Positions 36,861 through 43,887 of a DNA stretch of 64,000 nt are shown here, one piece after another (the stretch's first letter is position 1; the number at the start of each line of letters is the position of its first letter). The notes under the pieces are model-generated. The model was given only the letters and a program-made list of their open reading frames with translations, ran no database searches and had not been told where the DNA came from. The DNA lies in assembly GCF_900115165.1 (NCBI RefSeq), contig NZ_FOVP01000001.1, forward strand, positions 124,001 to 188,000, read 5' to 3'. A program made the translations under genes and the position numbers. This stretch comes from Roseovarius lutimaris. Lineage in GTDB: Bacteria > Pseudomonadota > Alphaproteobacteria > Rhodobacterales > Rhodobacteraceae.

Positions 36861-37466
36861 ATGAAAAAACTGTTGCTGGCCGATGATCATGATCTGGTCC
36901 GTGAGACCATTGCAGAATTTCTGCGCGGTCAGGGGAAATTCGACGTTTATGTCGCGAATTCCTTGGACACCGCTCTTGATATCTGTGACGCGCAGGGCCC
37001 ATTCGATCTTGTGCTGCTTGACTTCATGATGCCCGGAATGGATGCTCTGTCGGGCCTCGCGCGGATGAAAGCGCGCGCGCGCTGTCCGGTGGCGATTCTA
37101 TCGGGAACGGCGCCGCCGGATGTGGCGCGGCGTACCCTGCGGTCGGGCGCGGCGGGGTTTCTGCCCAAAACGCTTGATCCGCAAGCGCTGGTTTCTGCAG
37201 TGCGCTATATGCTATTGGGCGAGATCTACAAGCCGATGGAGTTTCTGAGCCTTGAGGACAGCATAATCAATCCGGTCAACCTGACACCGCGCGAGACCGA
37301 TGTTCTGGTCGGCATTTCAGAGGGTAAATCCAATAAGGAAATTGCCCGCGATCTCGATATTCAGGAAGTGACGGTCAAGCTTCACCTCAAGACGATGTCT
37401 CGTAAACTGAATGCCAAAAACCGCACCCATGCGGCGATGCTGGCGCGGGATATGGGATTGGCTTAA
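36861..37466 (+). CDS. LuxR-family response regulator
   Basis: Two-component transcription regulator of the NarL/FixJ class, 201 residues. The receiver domain (1-120) has acidic residues D8/D9, phosphoacceptor D54 (LLDFMMPG) and lysine in LPKTL. The DNA-binding LuxR helix-turn-helix (137-201) begins LTPRETDVLVGISEGKSNKE and contains DIQEVTVKLHLKTM. It is divergent from the kinase/periplasmic-protein operon and probably receives phosphate from the kinase HPt domain. An intrinsic terminator follows at 37512. Confidence 0.92.
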   Translation: MKKLLLADDHDLVRETIAEFLRGQGKFDVYVANSLDTALDICDAQGPFDLVLLDFMMPGMDALSGLARMKARARCPVAILSGTAPPDVARRTLRSGAAGFLPKTLDPQALVSAVRYMLLGEIYKPMEFLSLEDSIINPVNLTPRETDVLVGISEGKSNKEIARDLDIQEVTVKLHLKTMSRKLNAKNRTHAAMLARDMGLA

Positions 37467-37511
37467 TGTGATGCATTAAGATGGCCATGTAAATCTGCAA
37501 AATAAAATGGA

Positions 37512-37538
37512 AAAGGCCCCGCATTCAACGGGGCCTTT
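37512..37538. terminator. Bidirectional intrinsic terminator
   Basis: Perfect 10-base arms AAAGGCCCCG and CGGGGCCTTT with a 7-base loop, between the convergent LuxR-type and methyltransferase genes. The T- and A-runs at the stem ends can serve transcripts from both sides. Confidence 0.8.
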
Positions 37539-37556
37539 GTCGTATTTCTGGAAAAC

Positions 37557-38621
37557 TCAGGCGCGGCGGCTGCGGCTGCGGCTGCCTGCGCGCCCACCGG
37601 TGCGGGCGACTTCGCCGGGCTTTGGCGGCGCCTTGTTGAACCTGATCCAGTTGCCGCCATGCGGGTCGTTGTTGGTCAGGAAGTTGGCGGCCATGATCGC
37701 CTCCATTTCCTTGCCCGCGCGCGGCTTGGTCGAGCCGAGACCGAACAGCTGACAGAAGGTTTCGTCATCCATATCAGCGGGCAGCACCAGGCCAGAGGCG
37801 GCAACCTCGGCCTTCTTGGCCTCGATTTCGGCCTGTTTCACCGGCAGGGCAATTGGGTTCATGATCGCGCTGGTCATGCCCGCGGCCATCGCCATCGGCA
37901 GGAAGGCGTTGTTGATGCCATGACGGTTGGGTAGGCCAAAACTGATGTTGGAGGCCCCGCAGGTGGTGTTCACCCCAAGCTCGTCGCGCAGGCGCCGCAC
38001 AAGGGTAAAGACCTGAAGACCGGCGGTGCCCATGGCGCCCACGGGCATGACCAGCGGGTCAACCACGATGTCATGCGCGGGAATGCCGAAATCGGCGGCA
38101 CGCTGAACGATCTTCTTGGCAACCTCAAAGCGCACATCCGGGTCCTCGGAGATGCCGGTATCGTCATTTGAAATCGCCACGACCGGGACGTTGTATTTCT
38201 TGACCAGCGGCAGAACGTATTCAAGCCGATCCTCTTCACCGGTAACAGAATTCAGAAGCGGGCGGCCCTCGCAGGCCTTGAGACCGGCCTCAAGCGCGGC
38301 GGGAACAGAGCTGTCGATGCAGAGCGGCAGATCGACAAGCCCTTGAACCAGCTCGATGATCTTGGTCATCAAGGGGGGCTCGGTCTCATTCGGGTTGGGG
38401 TTCGAGTTGTACACCACACCCGCATTGATATCCAGAACCGTGGCGCCGGCCGCGGCCTGGGCAATCGCGTCGGCCTCGACGGTCGAGAAATCCCCGGCTT
38501 CCAGTTCGGCGGCGAGTTTCTTGCGCCCGGTCGGGTTGATGCGCTCACCGATCACGCAGAACGGCTCGTCAAAGCCGATAACGGCGGTTTTGGTTTTGCT
38601 CTCGACGATGGTGCGGGTCAT
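37557..38621 (-). CDS. Methyltetrahydrofolate:corrinoid methyltransferase (pterin-binding MetH-like domain)
   Basis: A stand-alone pterin-binding TIM barrel, 354 residues, that transfers the methyl group of methyltetrahydrofolate to a corrinoid protein. Family motifs are FCVIGERINPTGRKK near the N-terminus, VLDINAGVVYNSNPNPNE, PLCIDSS and the CGASNISFGLPNR segment. The ATG at 38621 has AAGGA 8 bases upstream; the open frame before it is not needed. The last 25 residues form an unusual basic tail (TGGRAGSRSRSRRA). It lies 10 bases after the MetF-like gene. In roseobacters MetH is known to be split into separate genes; no cobalamin-binding or homocysteine-binding partner is in this window. Confidence 0.85.
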   Translation of the reverse strand: MTRTIVESKTKTAVIGFDEPFCVIGERINPTGRKKLAAELEAGDFSTVEADAIAQAAAGATVLDINAGVVYNSNPNPNETEPPLMTKIIELVQGLVDLPLCIDSSVPAALEAGLKACEGRPLLNSVTGEEDRLEYVLPLVKKYNVPVVAISNDDTGISEDPDVRFEVAKKIVQRAADFGIPAHDIVVDPLVMPVGAMGTAGLQVFTLVRRLRDELGVNTTCGASNISFGLPNRHGINNAFLPMAMAAGMTSAIMNPIALPVKQAEIEAKKAEVAASGLVLPADMDDETFCQLFGLGSTKPRAGKEMEAIMAANFLTNNDPHGGNWIRFNKAPPKPGEVARTGGRAGSRSRSRRA

Positions 38622-38631
38622 ATTTGGTCCT

Positions 38632-39558
38632 TCAGGATGCGTTTGCAGGTTTGCCGGCGTCACCGCCGTTTTCGATGGCCCAGGTGGCGTTGGTCTTGAT
38701 CCCGCCAAGCGGGAAGAAGTGGACCTTTTCGATGTTGAAATCGGGGTTCGCGGCCTTATGAGCGGCCAGCTGGTTCAATACGTCATTCGGCTCGTAGGGC
38801 AACAAAAGCTTGGTAACATCCATCGCCCGCTTTTGCAGCACCTTGAGAGAGGGGCCAACCCCACAGGCAATCGCGAATTTGATCAGCGTCTGGAGCTTGG
38901 CAGGCCCGGCAATCCCGATATGGATCGGCAGGGTGATCCCGGCGGCAGCAAGATCATCGGCCCATTTGATGATCGGCTTGGCGTCAAAGGCAAACTGGGT
39001 TGCCAGCGCCATGTCGGCATCTGTGGTCTCGTTGAATTTCTGTTTCCAGCGCAGGGCGTCCTCGACGTTTTTCATGCCGCCCTTGGGGTCGATATCCTTG
39101 TTGCCTTCGGGGTGGCCCGCGACATGCAGGCGCTTGAAGCCCGCGCGGTCAAACTCGCCGGTTTCCAGAAGTTGCATCGAGGAATGAAACTCGCCGTGCG
39201 GCTCTGCGACACCGCCGGCAAGCACGAGGGCCTGATCGACACCGGCTTCGCCTTGATAACGCGCGATCCAGTCGGCAAGCGTGGCCTTGTCCTTGATGAT
39301 CCGCGCCGGAAAGTGCGGCATCACCGGATAGCCATCCTTGGCAAGACGTTTGGCGGTTGCGACCATTTCTTCGATCGGGGTGCCTTCGATATGGGCGATA
39401 TAGACGCGGGTGCCGTCCGGCAGCAGATCGCGGAAGTTTTCGACCTTCTCGGCGGTGCGCGGCATCACCTCGATCGAATAGCCCTGAAGGAACGCCTCAA
39501 GCTGGCCATTGACCGGAGCGGCGAATTTTTCACGTTTCTTGAAATTCAACAAAGCCAT
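38632..39558 (-). CDS. Methylenetetrahydrofolate reductase (MetF-like)
   Basis: TIM-barrel flavoenzyme reducing methylene- to methyltetrahydrofolate, 308 residues. Typical segments include SIEVMPRTAEKVENFRDLLP, VMPHFPARIIKDK, ALVLAGG, KRLHVAGHPEGNKDI and ATQFAFDAKPIIKW. The ATG at 39558 is favoured by GGGAGG 6 bases upstream. It directly precedes the methyltransferase gene, so methyl-THF is made and used by co-expressed enzymes. It diverges from E. coli MetF but belongs to the same superfamily, as is common in Rhodobacterales. Confidence 0.85.
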   Translation of the reverse strand: MALLNFKKREKFAAPVNGQLEAFLQGYSIEVMPRTAEKVENFRDLLPDGTRVYIAHIEGTPIEEMVATAKRLAKDGYPVMPHFPARIIKDKATLADWIARYQGEAGVDQALVLAGGVAEPHGEFHSSMQLLETGEFDRAGFKRLHVAGHPEGNKDIDPKGGMKNVEDALRWKQKFNETTDADMALATQFAFDAKPIIKWADDLAAAGITLPIHIGIAGPAKLQTLIKFAIACGVGPSLKVLQKRAMDVTKLLLPYEPNDVLNQLAAHKAANPDFNIEKVHFFPLGGIKTNATWAIENGGDAGKPANAS

Positions 39559-39587
39559 TGCGGCCTCCCATAGCGATCCGGGGCGCA

Positions 39588-39884
39588 TTACGCCCAGCCA
39601 TTATTGGCGATCAGGGTCTTGATACGCTCCTGATCATACTCTGCATCAAGCCGGGCCGCCTCTGATTTGGCGACCTCGTCCTGTTCTCCGTCCACGGGAT
39701 AGGGATCGGCCTTGCGCCAAGCGGCAAGATAGTCATCCGTGCCCGCCGCGCCGGTCTTCATTGCGGCGCGGTCAATGGCCTGTTCAAACCGTTCGGGCAA
39801 CTGCACCTTGGCGCCGCGTCGGCCTTTTCCGGCAATGACCTGTGCGGGGATGTCCCGCCAGTAGACGATGGTGACGTCAACCAT
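39588..39884 (-). CDS. PF13769 (virulence-factor-domain) small protein
   Basis: A 98-residue protein beginning MVDVTIVYWRDIPAQVIAG, with conserved GRRGAKVQLPERFEQAIDRA and DDYLAAWRKADPYPV. The pattern matches a domain catalogued as virulence factor although no virulence role applies here. AAGGA lies 8 bases upstream of the ATG at 39884. The gene leads the MetF-like/methyltransferase operon, so a part in folate-corrinoid methyl transfer is inferred from context only. It may be an accessory subunit of the split methionine synthase. Confidence 0.7.
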   Translation of the reverse strand: MVDVTIVYWRDIPAQVIAGKGRRGAKVQLPERFEQAIDRAAMKTGAAGTDDYLAAWRKADPYPVDGEQDEVAKSEAARLDAEYDQERIKTLIANNGWA

Positions 39885-40132
39885 GGCTGATTCCTTTTCC
39901 TCATGGTCTTTTCCTAATGCAGCCGGACCCGCACGCAGGGTTTGATTTCGACAGAACGGATGCGTCCTGCGACGTGGCGACATTAACCGGGCGTCGTGGG
40001 GCTGACCACGGCAAGAATTGCGAAAAATATTCATTATCGTTATCGAGACCGCGCTGCGCCCCCTCGCAAAGCTTGCGCGGACCCCCGTAAGACACTACCT
40101 TGATACCAACTTGAAATGGAGGGCGTGTCGTT

Positions 40133-41245
40133 ATGGCGCCCAAGCGTCCCGAAAGTGCGGGCGCGGTCCCGAAACCGGTTGAGAGCCCCGCACTGAGCCT
40201 GCCGGATCAGATGCCGCTTTATGCGGCACTTGATCTTGGAACAAACAGTTGTCGCATGCTGATTGCCCAACCACGGGGCAATCAGTTCAAAGTCGTGGAC
40301 AGCTTTTCAAAATCGGTCCAGCTTGGCGCCGGGCTTGAAAGCTCTGGCCGTTTGTCACGCTCTGCGATCTATCGCACCATTCAGGCGTTGCGGATCTGTC
40401 GCCAAAAGCTCAAGCGCCATCGCGTGACGCAGATGCGGCTTGTCGCAACCGAGGCCTGTCGGCGCGCTAGCAACGGCGCCGATTTCATGACGCGGGTCGA
40501 GCGCGAGACCGGGCTTTGCCTCGATATCATCGCACCCCAGGAAGAGGCCCAGCTTGCGGTCGTGTCCTGTGCCCCGCTGGTCAGCCCCAGTACGGATCAG
40601 CTTTTGGTGGTGGATATCGGCGGCGGTTCAACAGAGCTGGTCTGGATTGACCTGACCGGCGTGCCCCGCCCCGAGCGGCGCCGCGCGATCATGCGGATGC
40701 ATCTTGGCTTCAACGCCTGTGACACCCGCTTTGCCGCCGCGCGGGTGGTGGATTGGATCAGCGTGCCACTTGGGGTGGCGACGCTGCGCGATCAGTTCCG
40801 CGATGTCGAGGACGACTCGGCGCGCTTTGCGCTGATGAGCTGGTTTTTCGAGGAAAATCTGGCCGAATTCGCGCCCTATAAGGACGAGCAAAAGCGCGAG
40901 GGGTTTCAGATCATCGGCACCAGTGGCACCGTGACCACCGTGGCGGCAAGCCATCTTGGCCTCAAGCGGTATGATCGCAACAAGGTTGACGGGCTGACCA
41001 TGACCAGTGACGAGATCGACCGCGTGATCCGCAACTATCTGGTGCTTGGCCCGGCGGGGCGGCGGGCCGACCCGCGCATCGGGCTTGACCGGCAGGCGCT
41101 GATCATGTCGGGCGCGGCGATTTTACAGGCGCTTTTGCGGTGCTGGCCAACCGACCGTCTGTCGGTGGCCGATCGCGGCTTGCGCGAAGGCATGCTCTAC
41201 GCCCAGATGGCGGCGGACGGGGTTTTCAAGGACGGAACAGACTGA
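40133..41245 (+). CDS. Ppx/GppA-family exopolyphosphatase/pppGpp phosphatase
   Basis: ASKHA-fold phosphatase of 370 residues. The phosphate-1 motif [16 protein letters not shown] starts near 30. Further motifs are [33 protein letters not shown] and [12 protein letters not shown]. It lacks the C-terminal HD domain of long Ppx/GppA proteins. GGAGG lies 10 bases before the ATG. It overlaps rlmE by one base (TGATG). Whether polyphosphate or pppGpp is hydrolysed cannot be told from sequence. Confidence 0.9.
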   Translation: MAPKRPESAGAVPKPVESPALSLPDQMPLYAALDLGTNSCRMLIAQPRGNQFKVVDSFSKSVQLGAGLESSGRLSRSAIYRTIQALRICRQKLKRHRVTQMRLVATEACRRASNGADFMTRVERETGLCLDIIAPQEEAQLAVVSCAPLVSPSTDQLLVVDIGGGSTELVWIDLTGVPRPERRRAIMRMHLGFNACDTRFAAARVVDWISVPLGVATLRDQFRDVEDDSARFALMSWFFEENLAEFAPYKDEQKREGFQIIGTSGTVTTVAASHLGLKRYDRNKVDGLTMTSDEIDRVIRNYLVLGPAGRRADPRIGLDRQALIMSGAAILQALLRCWPTDRLSVADRGLREGMLYAQMAADGVFKDGTD

Positions 41246-41961
41246 TGGCCAAGACACCGGACGGCAAGAACACCTCGGGGCGCGGACAGCGTGATCTGAC
41301 GGTGCAGGTAAAAACCGCGCGCGGGCGCAAACCCTCGTCGACACGCTGGCTTCAGCGGCAGTTGAACGACCCCTACGTCAAGCGCGCGCAGGTCGAGGGC
41401 TATCGCGGACGCGCCGCCTTCAAGATCATGGAGGTGGATGACAAGTTCCGCTTTCTGGTGCCGGGCGCGCGGATTGTCGATCTTGGCTGTGCGCCGGGCG
41501 GCTGGTGCCAGGTGGCGGTGCCACGGGTCAATGCGCTTGGCGAAAAGCAGGGCAGGGCGGTCGGGCGCATCCTTGGCGTTGATTTGCAAGAGGTCGAGCC
41601 GATTCCGGGTTGTGAAATCCATCAGCTTGATTTCATGGCCGATGACGCGGATATTCAGGTCAAGGAGTGGCTTGGCGGCAAGGCCGATGTGGTGATGTCG
41701 GATATGGCCGCATCAAGTTCGGGTCACAAACAGACCGACCATCTGCGCATCATCGCGCTCTGCGAGGCGGCGGCTTACCTTGCCTTCGATGTGCTTGAGA
41801 TCGGCGGTACGTTTGTGTCAAAGGTTCTGGCCGGGGGCGCCGAGGGCGAATTGCAGAAGCTCTTGAAACAGCGGTTTGAAAAGGTTGCCAACGTCAAGCC
41901 GCCTGCGTCACGTGCCGATAGTTCGGAGAAATTCGTCGTGGCCACCGGGTTTCGTGGCTAG
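41245..41961 (+). CDS. rlmE: 23S rRNA (uridine-2552-2'-O)-methyltransferase RlmE
   Basis: Methylates U2552 in the A-loop of 23S rRNA, also called FtsJ/RrmJ, 238 residues. The SAM-binding motif [15 protein letters not shown], the catalytic [15 protein letters not shown] segment and the late lysine motif FVSKVLAGG are all present. An N-terminal lysine-rich tail precedes [17 protein letters not shown]. The ATG at 41245 follows the preceding stop by one shared base, so no earlier start is needed. Confidence 0.96.
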   Translation: MAKTPDGKNTSGRGQRDLTVQVKTARGRKPSSTRWLQRQLNDPYVKRAQVEGYRGRAAFKIMEVDDKFRFLVPGARIVDLGCAPGGWCQVAVPRVNALGEKQGRAVGRILGVDLQEVEPIPGCEIHQLDFMADDADIQVKEWLGGKADVVMSDMAASSSGHKQTDHLRIIALCEAAAYLAFDVLEIGGTFVSKVLAGGAEGELQKLLKQRFEKVANVKPPASRADSSEKFVVATGFRG

Positions 41962-41963
41962 TG

Positions 41964-42176
41964 TCATAAAACCGGCGGGCGGGTTTCTGGCGGCATGCCG
42001 AGCGAGCGCCCTGCGCTGCGCGCGAGATGATCAAGGTGTGTGGGGGCGGCGGGTGGCCGATTTTCAACCCGGTCGCTGATGAATTTCGCCATGTTCCGCT
42101 GACGGATCAGTTCAAACAATAGCGCATGACGCACTGATTTGCGCCCTACCTTGGGCCTGCCTGTCTGATAAGACAT
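41964..42176 (-). CDS. Small hypothetical protein, 70 residues
   Basis: The frame begins MSYQTGRPKVGRKSVRHALL and continues as a basic, proline-rich chain ending ETRPPVL. GAGG lies 5 bases before the ATG. It ends 2 bases from the rlmE stop (convergent), and its 5' side abuts an intergenic repeat at 42202. There is no recognisable domain and the tail is low-complexity, so it may be spurious. I rate it as possible rather than proven. Confidence 0.35.
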   Translation of the reverse strand: MSYQTGRPKVGRKSVRHALLFELIRQRNMAKFISDRVENRPPAAPTHLDHLARSAGRSLGMPPETRPPVL

Positions 42177-42201
42177 GATACACCTCGTACCTCTTCTGCA
42201 C

Positions 42202-42307
42202 TAGAGCGTGTCGCGTTCATTCGAATTCACGCGACACGCTCTAACTTTTTGATTTCGCATGTTCGAGAAGCTCAAAACCGGTTCCCACTTTTGAGCAACA
42301 TGCTCTA
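42202..42307 (-). repeat. 106-bp intergenic palindromic repeat, copy 2 (inverted)
   Basis: A complete copy in reverse orientation to those at 1 and 61024. The long hairpin is at 42202-42243 and the ACCGGTT palindrome at 42270-42297. Both ends carry TAGAGCRTGT as a terminal inverted repeat (left TAGAGCGTGT, right ACATGCTCTA). It lies upstream of the molybdenum hydroxylase operon. Confidence 0.9.
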
Positions 42308-42547
42308 ACGTAGCGGCATTTGATTGCCATGAGATTAAGGCGAATTTGGTTCGTCGGGGGCGCGATGGCATGGCGATGGCCCGATTTTGCGATCAATCGC
42401 CCCGAAATCCGCGCTGACGCAGACAATCAGCGAGGTGTCGCAGAGTGCGTTTGCACCCCGGCGCAAGTTGCGAGATAGTCACGCCAAGGCGACCCTGAGT
42501 CTGGTGCAATCGCGCCAAGGGCCGCAAGCAGGGAAAGGACATCGAAG
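42308..42547. other. Intergenic region before molybdenum hydroxylase operon
   Basis: With the repeat to its left this makes about 370 bases without a convincing gene. A GAAAGGACATCGAAG leader gives the ribosome site of the next gene. No riboswitch, including the molybdenum-cofactor motif, could be recognised by eye. Confidence 0.5.
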
Positions 42548-43411
42548 ATGCGATATGAGGCGCCACAAAGCGTTGAGGCCGCGGTTGATCTATTGGCCGG
42601 GGCAGAGGGGGCGTTTGTTCTGGCCGGGGGCACCGATTTGCTGGTGAAACTGCGCTCCGAGATGCTTGAGCCCGACCTTGTGGTCGATATCAAGCGGATT
42701 GCAGGTATGAAAGAGATCACGCCCGAAGACGGCGGCTGGCGCATTGGCGCGGCAGTCTCGGGGGCCGAGATGGGCGAACATGCCGGTCTTGTCGCCGATT
42801 GGCCGGGCGTGGTCGAGGCCGCTGGCCTGATCGGCTCGACCCAGGTGCAGGGCCGCGCGACTTTGGCGGGCAATCTCTGCAATGCCTCGCCGGCCGCCGA
42901 TAGCGTGCCCGCGATGGTCGCGGCGAATGCCACGGTGCGGATCGTCGGCCCGCAAGGCACTCGTGATATCGCGGTGATCGACGTGCCGGAAAGCCCCGGC
43001 AAGACCACGCTGGCGCCGGGTGAATTCATCGCTTCGGTGTTTTTGCCTGCCAAACCGAAACAGGGCGGCGATGCCTATCTGCGCTTTATTCCGCGCACCG
43101 AGATGGATATCGCCGTGGTCGGCTGTGGTGTTTCGCTTGTGCTGGACAGCGCGGGCAAGGTCACATCCGCGCGCGTGTCGCTTGGCGCGGTTGGCCCCAA
43201 GGTGATGCTGGTCGAGGCCGCCGCAGAGGCCATTCTTGGCCGCGCGCTTGACGACAGCGCGCTGGAGGATCTGGCGGCCGCCTGTTCGGCGGCGGCCAGC
43301 CCGATTGAAGACAAACGCGGCACGGTTGATTTTCGCCGCCACGTCGCGGGCGTTCTGGCCCGCCGCGCGGCCGAAATTGCCGCGACCCGCGCAAAAGGAG
43401 AAACGGCATGA
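42548..43411 (+). CDS. Molybdenum hydroxylase FAD-binding (medium) subunit
   Basis: FAD-binding subunit of a xanthine dehydrogenase-family enzyme (CoxM-like), 287 residues. Residues 25-60 contain LAGGTDLLVKLR and PDLVVDIKRI, the FAD-binding region. Residues about 95-125 (GSTQVQGRATLAGNLCNASPAAD) carry the typical TxGGN-like LAGNLCN block. The C-terminal CO_deh_flav domain follows. It overlaps the small subunit gene by 4 bases. Subunit order is medium-small-large. Confidence 0.92.
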   Translation: MRYEAPQSVEAAVDLLAGAEGAFVLAGGTDLLVKLRSEMLEPDLVVDIKRIAGMKEITPEDGGWRIGAAVSGAEMGEHAGLVADWPGVVEAAGLIGSTQVQGRATLAGNLCNASPAADSVPAMVAANATVRIVGPQGTRDIAVIDVPESPGKTTLAPGEFIASVFLPAKPKQGGDAYLRFIPRTEMDIAVVGCGVSLVLDSAGKVTSARVSLGAVGPKVMLVEAAAEAILGRALDDSALEDLAAACSAAASPIEDKRGTVDFRRHVAGVLARRAAEIAATRAKGETA

Positions 43412-43887
43412 GCCAAATCCACGTAACAACCTCAATCAACGGCGATGCCACCGAATTTCTGTGCGAGGCCGAAGACACGCTTCTGGATGTGCTGCGCGAC
43501 CGGCTTGGCATGACCGGCTCGAAAGAGGGCTGCGGCACCGGCGATTGCGGCGCCTGTTCGGTCACGGTCGATGGCCGTCTTGTCTGTTCCTGCCTGATGC
43601 TGGGGGCCGAGGCCGAAGGCCGTGAGGTCACCACCATTGAAGGCATGGCGACGGGCGATCGCCTGCATCCGCTGCAAGAGAAATTCATCGAGATGGCGGC
43701 GCTGCAATGCGGCATCTGCACGCCCGGCATTCTTGTGGCCGCCAAATCGCTGTTGGAAAAGAACCCCGACCCGAGCGAGGAAGAGGTGCGCTATTGGCTG
43801 GCGGGAAACCTCTGCCGCTGTACCGGATATGACAAGATCATCCGCGCCGTGATGGACACGGCGGCGGATTTGCGGAGGGCTTCGTGA
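43408..43887 (+). CDS. Molybdenum hydroxylase [2Fe-2S] (small) subunit
   Basis: Electron-transfer subunit with two [2Fe-2S] clusters, 159 residues. The plant-ferredoxin-like cluster is bound by GCGTGDCGACSV and a later C in RLVCSC; the C-terminal cluster by QCGICTPG and NLCRCTGY. All eight cysteine ligands are present. The 4-base overlaps with both neighbours indicate tight coupling. Confidence 0.96.
   Translation: MSQIHVTTSINGDATEFLCEAEDTLLDVLRDRLGMTGSKEGCGTGDCGACSVTVDGRLVCSCLMLGAEAEGREVTTIEGMATGDRLHPLQEKFIEMAALQCGICTPGILVAAKSLLEKNPDPSEEEVRYWLAGNLCRCTGYDKIIRAVMDTAADLRRAS

Noticed and set aside
37557-37620. RS-like tail as a frameshift artefact
   Set aside because: The frame is continuous to a normal stop and codon use is unchanged, so it is treated as real protein sequence.
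39885-40132. Possible SAM, SAH or cobalamin riboswitch before the methyl-transfer genes
   Set aside because: The 248-base divergent gap was inspected for B12-box and SAM-type motifs; none could be matched by eye. A covariance-model search would decide.
42241-42426. 61-codon minus-strand frame within the repeat region
   Set aside because: Its 3' half is repeat DNA, it has no ribosome site and its composition is random-looking.
42308-42547. Possible molybdenum-cofactor riboswitch
   Set aside because: No conserved Moco RNA core was recognisable.
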